NCBI RefSeq assembly: GCF_020640915.1
Contig: NZ_JADWDC010000034.1
Coordinates: 476 to 50,795, forward strand
DNA length: 50,320 nucleotides
Direction: 5' to 3'
Origin: Waterburya agarophytonicola KI4
GTDB lineage: Bacteria > Cyanobacteriota > Cyanobacteriia > Cyanobacteriales > Xenococcaceae
Made by a program: the position numbers and the translations under genes. Position 1 is the stretch's first letter, and each line of letters starts with the position of its first letter. The notes beneath the pieces are model-generated. The model made no database searches. It saw only the letters and a list, made by a program, of their open reading frames with translations, and had not been told where the DNA came from. Shown here piece by piece: positions 1 through 8,872 of this stretch.

Positions 1-353
1 AATCTTTCATTAATACGACGTAGACTATCTCTTTCTGTTTGTAGTTTTTTAATCCTTTCTTTGAGTTGATTAATAATTACCTGGCTGGACTTATCAGAAC
101 GAGGTTGTGGAGTAGCTGGTTTCCCATTTCGTTCTTGTTCTCGTCTCAAGTCTTGAATGCGCTGTTTAATCTCTGGATACTTATAAAGATAGCTCACGCT
201 CACGTCTGCTGCCCTGGCAATGTTGGCAAAAGAAAGTCGCTGTCCTTTTTTCTTGACTTCAGCGATCGCTTTTTCGGTTCTAACAAGACAATTTTGTTTT
301 CTTTGTTCTTGAACAGCGTTAAGTTTTGCTATTCGCTTTTCTCTACCGCTCAT
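1..353 (-). CDS. tnpC: Tn554-type transposition accessory protein TnpC, 3' part outside window
   Basis: The gene starts at ATG 353 and reads off the left edge of the window, so only the first 117 or so codons are present. The visible part opens with a basic helical stretch (MSGREKRIAKLNAVQEQR), then a segment resembling a helix-turn-helix (SFANIARAADVSVSYLYK), then a coiled coil (QLKERIKKLQTERDSLRR). This matches the TnpC/DUF6262-type accessory proteins encoded after tnpB in Tn554-like transposons, which influence transposition frequency and orientation. The tnpB stop and this start overlap as ATGA, so the two are translationally coupled. The missing C-terminal end can be read in a second, disrupted copy at 45529-45680, whose last 55 bp are identical to bases 1-55 here. 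Family assignment rests on context plus the coiled coil. Confidence 0.8.
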   Translation of the reverse strand, partial: MSGREKRIAKLNAVQEQRKQNCLVRTEKAIAEVKKKGQRLSFANIARAADVSVSYLYKYPEIKQRIQDLRREQERNGKPATPQPRSDKSSQVIINQLKERIKKLQTERDSLRRINER

Positions 354-2398
354 TTATCTTCCTCCAGTGTCTTAATTATCTTGTCTAAATTCTGGAGGAT
401 GTCAGAGTTGACCTGGAGTTGACGCTGCCAATTATTAGCCTGGGCTTTATCTATTACCCTTAAAATACGTTCTCTATGTTCTTGGTGTTGTTCTAAAAAC
501 TCCTGCGTGGTACGAAAATCGCCACAAGTCAAGCAGGCGTTGCCTTTAGAACAAGTTTGAGTCACGGGTAATCCACAATAGCCATTGGGAAGAACTTCAC
601 CTAAGATTTTGCGTTTTAACCACTGTAGGTCTAGGTCTTCATCAAGCTCAGGATTATTAGATTGAATGACTTCCCCTGCGATATTGACAACTTTAGCGTG
701 AAACTGCTCTATTTCTTTTTTTAGAGTTTGGTCGTAGATGTGGGCATAAACAGAGGTCATTTTGGGACAGAGATGTCCTAGATAACGCTGAACAATGTGC
801 TGTGGGACACCATTGTTAATCATGCGAGTACCGACAGTGTGGCGAAATTGGTGACTTTGAAAGTTCCAGAGCTTACCATTAGCGTCTTTAATCTCGAATT
901 TTTCCGCTAATTGTTTGATGTATTTTATGAAAGTTCCCATAGCCATCACTTTCGGAGCGGGAAAAAATTCAGTTGACCACAGAAAATTCCTACCTTTGGT
1001 TCTGGCAGCAAACAAATACTCAAATTCATCTCCTAGCTGGTCGCGGATAAACTTCTGTTGTTCCATAATTACAGCAGCTAATTCCGCTGAAATGGGAATG
1101 GTATCTTCTCGCAGTAGTTTCCAACGCATGAATTGGAGAAACCAACCACTTTGAGCATCCTGTTTTAAACAATCAAATCTCAACTGAAGCAGTTCTCCTA
1201 CCCGCAGACCACATTCCTGAATTACTAGTACCATTCGCATAACTGGTGCAGGAAGAGCATCTAAATTCTGATTGAGTTGCTGAATTACTTCTTCAGGAAT
1301 GAAGCGCGGTTGATGTCTAACGTCTTTAGGGTAATCTTCTTTAAGAATCAGATAAGGTTGTACTGAAAACCAATTATTGGTTGCGCCACACTCAAAGAAT
1401 TTATTGATGGTGGATAATATTTTTATTTTACGGTGTGTTGAATAACCTCGTTGATTCATTTCAGCCATTGAATCTAAAATGACAGAACGATTTAGAGTCT
1501 CGAATCCTACCTTGGGATATTGGTCTGCTAAAAATTTGGATAGCCAATTAAATATTCCTATCTCACTGAGAATTGTTGAATACTGCTTAGTTGTCGCTAT
1601 ATAGCGAATGTACTTTTTCACAGCTTCCTTTAACCAATCTTGTTTGATATTGGTAAAAATCAACTTGGTATTTGATTGATGCCCATCAACCCGTAATCCT
1701 AAAGAGGTAGCTAACCAAACATCATCAGATAGAGGAATTCGGTAGTGACGATTATTTCTTTGATTGGGGTCATTAACACCCTCAACAAAATTTCGGTGGC
1801 AATCTTTGCACTTATAAATCTGTCTTCCCGTATCAGCAGAATGACCAAATTTAATGCAGTTAGATCCTCCACATCGAGGACAAGGTTCGAGTTGTTGTAG
1901 ACGTTCGTAAATATCTTGGGCTTTACCTTCTGTAAAAGAACGCTTACATACATGGCATTTCCCTCTTGGTATGGGGCTTGATTTTCGTTTGATCAGGGAG
2001 AATTCACGACTGCCACAGTAGTAACAGATATCTTTGAAGTTAGCTGCTGCTAACGTATTCATTAATTCCTGATGAGGATTTTCAGCTTGTTGAATCTCAA
2101 CTACCTGCTGAACATTTCGCAGTCGGTCATAGATTTGTTTGGTTAGTTCTCCAGTAAAGTACCGTTGGCAATCTTGGCATTTTTGTCGTTTGCGTCCTTT
2201 TTTATCTAACTTACTTGGAACAATATTACGACTACCACAGTGGTAGCAAATCCCTTGAAAGTTTGCTGCTTCTATTTGAGCTATTAATTCGGCGTTGGGA
2301 AGTCTATCTGGTTGAAGGGTTAATTGTTTGATTTCTTCTCTGGCTGCTTTGAGGGACTTGGGGTTAAATAGTTTTGGTTTTTGAGATGTTGGTGACAT
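350..2398 (-). CDS. tnpB: Tn554-type tyrosine recombinase TnpB with three N-terminal zinc ribbons
   Basis: This 682-residue tyrosine recombinase is probably the second transposase of a Tn554-like element. The N-terminal 210 residues hold three tandem CxxC...CxxC zinc ribbons: C51/C54-C74/C77, C125/C128-C148/C151 and C173/C176-C197/C200. The catalytic domain shows the first arginine in ECGLRVGEL (R399), HQFR (H516, R519), the second histidine in LGH (H542) and the nucleophile candidate Y551. A cysteine-rich patch (NGYCGLPVTQTCSKGNACLTC) lies near residues 616-636. The start at 2398 overlaps the end of tnpA by 35 bp, and the stop overlaps the tnpC start. The triple ribbon probably recognises the element ends; that role is inference. 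Related TnpB proteins usually have fewer obvious N-terminal ribbons as far as I know. Confidence 0.85.
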   Translation of the reverse strand: MSPTSQKPKLFNPKSLKAAREEIKQLTLQPDRLPNAELIAQIEAANFQGICYHCGSRNIVPSKLDKKGRKRQKCQDCQRYFTGELTKQIYDRLRNVQQVVEIQQAENPHQELMNTLAAANFKDICYYCGSREFSLIKRKSSPIPRGKCHVCKRSFTEGKAQDIYERLQQLEPCPRCGGSNCIKFGHSADTGRQIYKCKDCHRNFVEGVNDPNQRNNRHYRIPLSDDVWLATSLGLRVDGHQSNTKLIFTNIKQDWLKEAVKKYIRYIATTKQYSTILSEIGIFNWLSKFLADQYPKVGFETLNRSVILDSMAEMNQRGYSTHRKIKILSTINKFFECGATNNWFSVQPYLILKEDYPKDVRHQPRFIPEEVIQQLNQNLDALPAPVMRMVLVIQECGLRVGELLQLRFDCLKQDAQSGWFLQFMRWKLLREDTIPISAELAAVIMEQQKFIRDQLGDEFEYLFAARTKGRNFLWSTEFFPAPKVMAMGTFIKYIKQLAEKFEIKDANGKLWNFQSHQFRHTVGTRMINNGVPQHIVQRYLGHLCPKMTSVYAHIYDQTLKKEIEQFHAKVVNIAGEVIQSNNPELDEDLDLQWLKRKILGEVLPNGYCGLPVTQTCSKGNACLTCGDFRTTQEFLEQHQEHRERILRVIDKAQANNWQRQLQVNSDILQNLDKIIKTLEEDK

Positions 2399-3482
2399 CG
2401 CTATGTTCTCGTTGCTGTAAATATTTTTGGTATTCTTGAGCCAAATCGTCTTCAGTCAAATGAACGTAGGTATTGATTGTGGTTTGAATGTTGGCGTGTC
2501 CTAATCGTTTCTGAATGTAGGACATATCCCAACCTGCTCTGATTAACTCGGTGGCATGGGTATGTCTGAAAAGATGGGGAGTGGCTTTGATGCCTGTTTT
2601 CCTCTTTAATCGCTTGAACAGTCCATTGACATTGCCCTGGCTCATGGGAATGCCGATGGGTTCTGACCAACAGTTGACGAATACGTAGTCAGAATCTAGA
2701 TCGTCTGGGTACTCTTCAATTAGATAGTCGGAATAGAGACGCATTAGTTCTTTAGAAACGTGAATGACACGCTCTCCTGTTTTCGCTCTAGCATTGTTGA
2801 AGTTATCGCTTCGATTGGTTACATGAATCTCATTGATGCCTTGAGAATGGATATCTTCATGGCGTAATCCGAGTACCTCTCCTATCCTCATTCCTGTGGC
2901 ATGAAGTAGACAAAGTAGAAATTTATCTCTGATGCGGTTACACCCATCAATGAGTTGTCTTATTTCATCTTGGATCAGACAGCCTGAAAAGGTTTTGGGT
3001 TCTTTAAGCTTGAGAATTTTGGTCTTGGTTTCCTTGCTTTTGGCTATGCCGTGAAGAAAGGGTTTATAGTTACGTCCAGGTTGAAATTGGTTACGGTAAG
3101 CGTTGATTCCTGTAGTTGTTCCAATCCGTTCGTGAAATTCATAGAACATACAGACAGTAGTCAATATGTGATTGATTGTTTTAGCTGACCTTTTTGATTC
3201 GAGTTCAAGGTCAGATGTAATATCTGAAGTGGGAATCTTTAACCAGTAAATGAATTCGGCAAGGTTTTCGATGGTTATTTGTTGCCAATCTAAGTGATTG
3301 TCTTTTAGGAATTCCCAGTAGAGTTTGAGATTGCGAGCATATCCCTGAATTGTATTGGGCGAGCGATTAAGGCTATCAAGATATTGAAGATACTTGGAGA
3401 TAGCTTGAATTGGGAGGTAGTTGTCATCTAGTACTAGCCACACAGTTTTATTGTCTGGTGACAGTCCTCTTTGGACTTTCAT
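2364..3482 (-). CDS. tnpA: Tn554-type tyrosine recombinase TnpA
   Basis: This 372-residue integrase-type tyrosine recombinase is the first gene of the tnpA-tnpB-tnpC operon. An N-terminal SAM-like, core-binding domain spans roughly residues 25-140 (YLDSLNRSPNTIQGYARNL). The catalytic domain contains R199 (ATGMRIGEVLGL), a candidate lysine at K234, H303 and R306 (HLFRH), H329 (RLGHANIQTT) and Y339 (INTYVHL), so it looks complete. In Tn554, TnpA and TnpB act together to excise and integrate the element without target duplication; the same is assumed here. Its promoter must lie in the AT-rich stretch just above 3482. No cargo gene such as an antibiotic resistance determinant is seen between the transposition genes and the window edge. 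Confidence 0.88.
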   Translation of the reverse strand: MKVQRGLSPDNKTVWLVLDDNYLPIQAISKYLQYLDSLNRSPNTIQGYARNLKLYWEFLKDNHLDWQQITIENLAEFIYWLKIPTSDITSDLELESKRSAKTINHILTTVCMFYEFHERIGTTTGINAYRNQFQPGRNYKPFLHGIAKSKETKTKILKLKEPKTFSGCLIQDEIRQLIDGCNRIRDKFLLCLLHATGMRIGEVLGLRHEDIHSQGINEIHVTNRSDNFNNARAKTGERVIHVSKELMRLYSDYLIEEYPDDLDSDYVFVNCWSEPIGIPMSQGNVNGLFKRLKRKTGIKATPHLFRHTHATELIRAGWDMSYIQKRLGHANIQTTINTYVHLTEDDLAQEYQKYLQQREHSDVTNISKTKTI

Positions 3483-3577
3483 TATCTACGTCATAGATGT
3501 TGTTTAATATTATATTAGATCTTTGCACAACGATTGGTTTTGAGGTTTGATTTGTATCGTTGTTGTTGTTGTTGTAG

Positions 3578-3706
3578 ATAGTTATTTGTTTGGTTCACAT
3601 AAGAAAACAGCCTAAAGCATTTTTGGTTGGTCAGATTGGAAAGAAATTAAGAGCCAATCCTGAAACAGTCGCGCCCATTATTGTCCAACAGGTTCGGGCT
3701 GCTTAA
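3578..3706 (+). pseudogene. 3' remnant of an unidentified gene next to the transposon
   Basis: This open frame has no start codon. It begins after an in-frame TAG at 3575 and ends at TAA 3704-3706. Its last 30 or so codons read like genuine protein (PKAFLVGQIGKKL, then RANPETVAPIIVQQVRAA) and are followed at once by a terminator-like hairpin at 3737-3769. I do not recognise the family. The simplest reading is that the Tn554-like element, or an associated rearrangement, separated this 3' end from the rest of its gene. If so, the tnpA-side end of the transposon lies between 3483 and about 3600. The rest of the gene-free stretch 3483-3832 shows only AT-rich sequence and a run of TTG repeats near 3558-3574. 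Confidence 0.4.
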
Positions 3707-3736
3707 TATCAGCTATTAAGGATATACATACCATTG

Positions 3737-3769
3737 AGAAGATTGACAGGTTATCAGTATCAATCTTCT
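3737..3769 (+). terminator. Rho-independent-like terminator after the gene remnant
   Basis: The arms AGAAGATTGA (3737-3746) and TCAATCTTCT (3760-3769) pair perfectly around a 13-nt loop and are followed by a T-rich tract (TCTTTTATT). It lies 30 bp after the TAA at 3704-3706 and 109 bp before the exoprotein start. It therefore most likely terminates the truncated upstream gene and insulates the downstream one. Confidence 0.6.
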
Positions 3770-3877
3770 TCTTTTATTCCCCTATTAGTTTTGTAAAGCA
3801 TTTGTCATATCTGTAGTGTATGAAGCTGTAGTATGTGCTTTAGATGTATCTCTAAGCTTTTCTATTTCACATACACC

Positions 3878-6469
3878 ATGAAAAAAGCTCTCTTCTTTCC
3901 TTTGCAGATTAGTCTTTGCACTGTCGGTTGTCTTTACGCTTCAAGTAGTATTACCCACGCCCAAGTTACCCCTGACGGTACAGTTAATACTCAAATCAAT
4001 CAAGATGGTAATAGTGCAGTAATAACGGGAGGGGAAACTAGAGGAAGCAATCTATTTCATAGCTTTCAAGACTTCTCGGTTGGTACTGGGAATGAGGCGT
4101 TTTTCAATAATGCCAATGACATTTCTAACATCTTCAGTCGAGTTACAGGCGGTAATATTTCCAATATTGATGGTGCAATTCGAGCAAATGCTGGTGCGAG
4201 CTTGTTTCTAATCAATCCAGCAGGAATTATCTTTGGGGAGAATGCCAGATTAGATATTGGCGGTTCGTTTTATGGCAGTACAGCCAGTAGTGTTTTGTTT
4301 GAGGATGGAGAGTTTAGCGCAGCAGATTTAGAAAATCCTCCTTTGTTAACTGTCAATGCGCCTATTGGTTTGGGTTTTAGAAGTGATCCTGGGGATATTA
4401 CTGTTAGGGGGAATGGTCAAGGTATACGAACTACAAATGACTTGATCGATAACGAAGATGCACTTCGAGTAAATTCAGATAAAACCTTCGCATTAGTTGG
4501 TGGGAATGTAACTCTTGAAGGAGGAGTTATCAAAACCGCAGGTGGAAACATCGAGTTAGGTAGCGTGGAAGGTAATGAACAAGTTAGTTTGAACCCCACA
4601 AACAGCGATTTTAGTTTGAATTATGAGGATACAACAAATTTTCGCGATTTAAGATTTACTGGTGCAGCAACTATAGATGTAAGTGGTTTAGGTGCGGGAA
4701 ATGTTAGAGTCCAAGGTAAAAACATTACTTTGGCAGAAGGTTCTGTAATTGAAGCTAATACTTTAGGCTCTTTACCAGGAGGACAAATAGAAATCAATGC
4801 CTCAAACTCCACAGAATTATTAGGTCTTAGTTCAGAATCAGATCCACTTTTTACAGGTATATTTGCATTTGCATCTCCCGAAGCAACAGGTGATGGTGGC
4901 GATATTCAAATAAATACATCTTCATTAGTATTAACTGATATCGCTCAAATCGGAACTCAGACAGAAGGAGAAGCAAACGCTGGAAATATTGATATTAAAG
5001 CTTCTGATTTTGTGATCTTGAGCAATTTTAGCAATTTATCAGACACTTCATCTTTTTCTCTAATAATTTCCTTAGTTGAGGAGGGTGCAACTGGAAATGC
5101 AGGAAATGTAAGCATCGAAGCTAAGAGCTTAACCATTAATGAGAATTCTCAAGTAGGAACAGGCACTTTTGGTGCTTTTAACGATGGAGATGCGGGAAAT
5201 ACGCTCGTAATTGCTACTGATTTTGTTGAAATTAGAGACGAACAAGCTGATGGCTTGATCAATGGTATATTTGCTTTGCAAGGCGCAAATAATAGTACAG
5301 GTAGAAGTGGTGATTTATTTGTCAATACATCTCGTTTGAGTATTAGCGGTGAAGATTCCCAAATATCCGTAAGTAATTTTGGTAGTGGCGATGCGGGTGA
5401 TATTAATCTCGAAATCAGAGAATTAATTATTGAAGGTGGTGCGGAATTACAGTCAATAACTTTTGGAGATGGAAATGCTGGAAATATAAATATTGAAGCA
5501 TCAGAATCAATACAAGTAAGTGGAAGTTTGTTAGAACGTGGATTCTTAGGTGGTATTTTCGCTAGTGCTATTGGTGGAGGTACTGGAGATGGAGGTGATA
5601 TTTCAATATCAACTGATAACTTGGTTGTTCAAGATTTAGGAACAATAAGTGTAGGGAATTTCCAGACTACTGGCGAACTTGAACCAGGCTTAGGAAATGT
5701 CGGTAATATAGGAATTGAAGCAAACAACATAACACTTGATAATGGCGATATTACTGCTGCATCTAATGCAAGTATCTTCGGTGGCAATGTCAGTTTGGAG
5801 ACTTCTGAAGATATCATTCTAAGAAATAACAGTGTAATTTCTGTTCAGGCATTTCAAGAAGCTGGTGGAGGAAGTTTATTTATAGACTCAAGATTTGTTG
5901 TTGCTTTTCCTAGTGCTGGAACGGGTAGCGATCTTGTCGCAAATGCTGATGTTGGAAATGCAGGACAGATCATCCTCAATGCCGAGCAAACATTTGGATT
6001 AGAAGTTGGAACTGCTATTGATAGCAACAATAATTTTATAGAAAATAACTCTAATGATATAGATGCTAGTTCTAATGAAGGTATTGGTGGAAATATTTCT
6101 ATCAACATTATTAATGTTGTCGATCCTCTCCAAGGCGTAACAGAATTACCTCAAAACATCGATCTCCCAGAACAGACAAGTCAACAAGCTTGTGAGGCTA
6201 ATAGAGAAATAGCAGCGAAAAACGGTTTTACTATCAACGGCAAAGGAGGAATTCTTCCCGAACCAGGATTGCCATTAAATTCGCTCAACGTCACAGTCAA
6301 CGGCGAAAACAATCCAACTTCAACCACATCTACACCCATAGAAACAGCCCAAGGCAAAATCCAGCCAGCTAGAGGAGTCAAGGTAACTGAGTCTGGAGAG
6401 GTAATCTTAACGGCATATCGCACCAACAATTCAGGCGAACGCATTCCTGAAAAGAGAAACTGTGGTTGA
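3878..6469 (+). CDS. Two-partner-secretion exoprotein (filamentous haemagglutinin N-terminal domain)
   Basis: The start chosen is ATG 3878 (MKKALFFPLQISLCTVGCLY), because it gives a clean signal peptide ending near THAQ; an in-frame ATG 45 bp upstream would bury it. After the signal peptide comes a TPS/haemagglutination-activity domain with the hallmark NPAGIIFGENARLDIGGSF and FLINPAG motifs (mature residues about 1-170). It is followed by a long Gly/Asn/Ser-rich beta-helix made of repeated units of the type GNAGNI.IEA and GDGGDISI. The C-terminal part (about 760-860) has two cysteines and a Pro/Thr-rich linker, as in cyanobacterial TpsA proteins. It should cross the outer membrane through a TpsB/Omp85-family transporter; no such partner gene is in the window. 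A surface-adhesion role is inferred from the family. Confidence 0.88.
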   Translation: MKKALFFPLQISLCTVGCLYASSSITHAQVTPDGTVNTQINQDGNSAVITGGETRGSNLFHSFQDFSVGTGNEAFFNNANDISNIFSRVTGGNISNIDGAIRANAGASLFLINPAGIIFGENARLDIGGSFYGSTASSVLFEDGEFSAADLENPPLLTVNAPIGLGFRSDPGDITVRGNGQGIRTTNDLIDNEDALRVNSDKTFALVGGNVTLEGGVIKTAGGNIELGSVEGNEQVSLNPTNSDFSLNYEDTTNFRDLRFTGAATIDVSGLGAGNVRVQGKNITLAEGSVIEANTLGSLPGGQIEINASNSTELLGLSSESDPLFTGIFAFASPEATGDGGDIQINTSSLVLTDIAQIGTQTEGEANAGNIDIKASDFVILSNFSNLSDTSSFSLIISLVEEGATGNAGNVSIEAKSLTINENSQVGTGTFGAFNDGDAGNTLVIATDFVEIRDEQADGLINGIFALQGANNSTGRSGDLFVNTSRLSISGEDSQISVSNFGSGDAGDINLEIRELIIEGGAELQSITFGDGNAGNINIEASESIQVSGSLLERGFLGGIFASAIGGGTGDGGDISISTDNLVVQDLGTISVGNFQTTGELEPGLGNVGNIGIEANNITLDNGDITAASNASIFGGNVSLETSEDIILRNNSVISVQAFQEAGGGSLFIDSRFVVAFPSAGTGSDLVANADVGNAGQIILNAEQTFGLEVGTAIDSNNNFIENNSNDIDASSNEGIGGNISINIINVVDPLQGVTELPQNIDLPEQTSQQACEANREIAAKNGFTINGKGGILPEPGLPLNSLNVTVNGENNPTSTTSTPIETAQGKIQPARGVKVTESGEVILTAYRTNNSGERIPEKRNCG

Positions 6470-6476
6470 GTATAGG

Positions 6477-7085
6477 TTATCTGCGACAGTGTGAAGCCGT
6501 TATCTTGTCTAGCTTCTGATTGAATTCATCGGGAGTCAGCTGACAAATGGGTTCGCGTTTGGGGTGGACTTTGAGGATATTAGCTGCTGCATCCCTCCCC
6601 TGCCCTTCTGGGGGAGCAATTACCCAAGTGGGAACATCAAGCTCGATAATCTGGGGATACATTAGTCTAGCGTAGTCCTCCAGCCCCCCGATATCTTGGG
6701 CGTAGTCGGCAAATATCAACAGTGCTGCGGGTTGACCGCATTTGAGACAGGGAATTAGTTTGCTGGCAATCTTTTCGATTGATGTTGGTGGTTTGACCGC
6801 ACCAGAAGGATCTTTCTCCCCTAGTATCTCTGCGCTGCCTCCCAAGGCTGCATCTAATTGACTGGTAATTGCTTCGCTAATGGGTTTGAAAATGTCGCCC
6901 CGCTTGGCTGTCATCGGATCTTCGGGGTCGCCAACTATTTCAGAAAGAATTTGGGTTTGCCCATCGGGTCGCTCTTGAAGCAGGATACGTCCTAAATCGC
7001 CGAGTTTGGCATGACGGAAATTAAAAGCAAATCCGTTGGGTACTGGCTCTTGCTGGTAGGAGATTTCAGGGGGGAGGTTAAACAC
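6477..7085 (-). CDS. Conserved hypothetical protein downstream of the partition genes
   Basis: This 202-residue soluble protein follows the parA-parB pair on the same strand, 167 bp beyond the parB stop. It contains one CLKCG pair (about residue 112), an aspartate-rich turn (DIGGLEDYARL) and a hydrophobic strand-like segment (QPAALLIFADYA). I do not recognise a catalytic motif or named family. The position suggests a plasmid-maintenance function, but the intergenic repeats at 7193-7245 could give it its own promoter. It is convergent with the exoprotein gene, only 7 bp separating the two stops, with no clear terminator between them. Confidence 0.6.
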   Translation of the reverse strand: MFNLPPEISYQQEPVPNGFAFNFRHAKLGDLGRILLQERPDGQTQILSEIVGDPEDPMTAKRGDIFKPISEAITSQLDAALGGSAEILGEKDPSGAVKPPTSIEKIASKLIPCLKCGQPAALLIFADYAQDIGGLEDYARLMYPQIIELDVPTWVIAPPEGQGRDAAANILKVHPKREPICQLTPDEFNQKLDKITASHCRR

Positions 7086-7252
7086 GCTGGTTGCTGCCTA
7101 GAAGTTTTTAATCTAGGCTACGCCCTAACCTTCTTCTAAGGCGGTTAACTCAGCTTTTTTTAATGAGAGTGCGGTCGGCATTGATGTAAACACAGCAAAA
7201 TGTATTAAGGGTTTTACACTTTGCTGTGTTGCTGAATAAACAGTAAAAGGTG
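7086..7252. repeat. Short repeats of the ACAGCAAARTGT type downstream of parB
   Basis: This gap holds an inverted pair of a motif seen repeatedly around the partition genes: ACACAGCAAAATGTATT near 7191 and its reverse complement ACACTTTGCTGTGTTGCTG near 7215. The same motif recurs at 8502-8515, 8663-8690, 8777-8790, 10799-10813 and 10889-10900. Such clustered copies flanking a parA/RHH operon are expected for a centromere (parS) or for operator sites of the partition regulator. Which role applies cannot be told from sequence. Confidence 0.5.
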
Positions 7253-7717
7253 TTAATCGCTGTAATGCTTTATTAATAGCCCAATTGCTTTATTGAACAG
7301 CTCGTTTTTCGTCACTCTACGCTTTTCTTTGCGCTTGAGTTTAAGCTGAAGCTCTTCGAGATCCAAGAAGTTTTCTTCTTCAATATAGATACTCGTCTTA
7401 ATTAACTCTCCCCCCTCCTTTTTCTCTTCAGCGGGTGCGGACTTGGTTTTTGCTGCTGCCGTCTTTTTCTTTTTACTAGATGCAGCAGTGGTCTTAGTTT
7501 GCTTCTTTGGTGCGATCTCTGGCGTAGGCTTAGGCTCAACTTTTTGATCGTCGGTATTCTCTGCTTCTACCTGCTTGGCTGTATTGTCGGCTGTATCAAA
7601 AAAAGCCTCTGCACCTTTGGTTGGAATGCTTACTCTACGGGCTGATTCGGCAGAACTAGACTTGCTGCGTTTGCTAGCGAATGTATTTTCCAGTTTGTTC
7701 TTATTATTAGTTGCCAT
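7253..7717 (-). CDS. parB: ParB-like plasmid partition protein (RHH-type C-terminus)
   Basis: The 154-residue product has a low-complexity Lys/Ala/Ser-rich N-terminal 100 residues (KKKKTAAAKTKSAPAEEKK) and an ordered C-terminal 50 residues. The C-terminal part begins with a beta-strand-like IKTSIYIEEENFLDLEEL, followed by two helices ending in KAIGLLIKHYSD. This is the architecture of ribbon-helix-helix centromere-binding partners of ParA rather than of HTH-type ParB. The gene overlaps the parA stop by 11 bp, which supports co-translation. Its likely job is to bind the flanking ACAGCAAARTGT-type repeats, recruit ParA and autoregulate the operon; these points are inferred from the context and family. 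Confidence 0.7.
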   Translation of the reverse strand: MATNNKNKLENTFASKRSKSSSAESARRVSIPTKGAEAFFDTADNTAKQVEAENTDDQKVEPKPTPEIAPKKQTKTTAASSKKKKTAAAKTKSAPAEEKKEGGELIKTSIYIEEENFLDLEELQLKLKRKEKRRVTKNELFNKAIGLLIKHYSD

Positions 7718-8465
7718 AGATCTCTTTTACTAAACTACGATAAGCCTTTGCTGCTTCAGATTGGGGTTGATATTGGGTGATACCTTGAGAGGAAAGTACG
7801 CTGTCTTGGAGTTTTACCGTGTAGGGAATTACCGTATCGAAAACTAATTCTTGATAATTCTCTTTGATATTTTGCAACGAGAGCTGCGAGTGATTGGTTT
7901 GTCTATTGAACATCGTGGGTAAGATGCCCTTGATAGTCAGGGCTTTATTAAGCCGACTGCGAACTTTCTTAACCGTCTCTAATAGTTGATCCATGCCCCG
8001 CAGTGAAAAATAAGAGGTCTGAACGGGAATGATTACTTTTTCGGCTGCGACTAAGGCATTTAAGGTCAACAGTCCCAACGAAGGCGGACAGTCAATTAAA
8101 ATGTAGTCGTAATTATCTTTTACTTCAGACAACCTCTCTTTGAGAATTGAATCCCGCCCTGGTTCGTTGAGTAACTGAATCTCCGCAGCAGAGAGATCTA
8201 TATTGGCAGGAAGTAGATGATAGTTTTCCAACTCCACGATGACCGAAGCCATAGGCAGCTCCGAATCACAGAGGGCGTTGTAGACGGTAATATCCAACTC
8301 TTCTGGAGGTACTCCCAGCCCGTCGCTTAAAGCCCCTTGGGGGTCGAGGTCTACTGCTAGTACCTTCTTGCCATCCTCTGCCAAGGCAGCGCAAAGATTA
8401 ATAGTGGTAGTAGTCTTCCCTACCCCTCCTTTTTGTTGTGCGATCGCATAAATTTGAGATTCCAT
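7707..8465 (-). CDS. parA: Plasmid partition ATPase ParA
   Basis: This 252-residue ATPase is of the small Soj/ParA type without an N-terminal HTH. It has a deviant Walker A motif, KGGVGKTTTTINL (residues 12-24), a Walker A' segment, LAVDLDPQGALSDGLG (about residues 36-51), and a Walker B motif, YILIDCPPSLGLLTLNAL (about residues 120-137). It drives segregation of the plasmid by binding the nucleoid in its ATP form. It is the first gene of the parA-parB operon and is preceded by the 400-bp repeat-rich region 8466-8872, where its promoter and operator should lie. A second, divergent ParA is encoded at 48980-49798. Confidence 0.93.
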   Translation of the reverse strand: MESQIYAIAQQKGGVGKTTTTINLCAALAEDGKKVLAVDLDPQGALSDGLGVPPEELDITVYNALCDSELPMASVIVELENYHLLPANIDLSAAEIQLLNEPGRDSILKERLSEVKDNYDYILIDCPPSLGLLTLNALVAAEKVIIPVQTSYFSLRGMDQLLETVKKVRSRLNKALTIKGILPTMFNRQTNHSQLSLQNIKENYQELVFDTVIPYTVKLQDSVLSSQGITQYQPQSEAAKAYRSLVKEIYGN

Positions 8466-8872
8466 CTTTCTCTATCCGCTTTTATCGAGCAGCGTTACCA
8501 AATACAGCAAAGTGTATTGCTGTAAATACGGCAGTACGCCAAAAGGACTCGATTCGTTATTTACTTTATGCTGTTTTAGTGTAGATACGTAAAACCGTCA
8601 ACACAGTTTAAGGTTTTAGTTACTATACTTTTTACTGTTTTAATGTATAAACAGCTTAAGGTTTTGCTGTGTTGCTGTTTAAGTGTAAAAACATCTCACT
8701 GTTTTGCAGTATTAATGTTTTTACTTCGTAGAGTATCAAGGTATTGCAGGTTCTAGGGTTTGCTGTAGTGCAGTTTTGCTGTGTTTACCTCAAATACTCC
8801 ACCCTTGCCTAGTTCTCAAGTCCTGGCTGGGTTAGACTGCACTCACCAACTTGGGAGAATGAGCTGGAAGGT
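8466..8872. promoter_or_regulatory. Repeat-rich divergent control region between parA and repA
   Basis: No gene is seen in these 407 bp between the divergently transcribed parA and repA. Two related repeat types are visible. One is ATACAGCAAAGTGTATTGC (8500) and its inverse TTTTGCTGTGTTGCTG (8662, 8779). The other is CTGTTTTARTGTANAAAC, with copies near 8570, 8635 and 8680. They alternate in a region of TTTT/AAAA tracts. Given its position, the region probably holds both promoters and the partition operator/centromere. A strong SD-like GGGAGAATGAGCTGGAAGGT precedes the repA start. Confidence 0.5.

Noticed and set aside
66-422. Plus-strand open frame of 118 codons
   Set aside because: It lies antisense to tnpC and the tnpB end, both of which have clear protein signatures and coupled starts.
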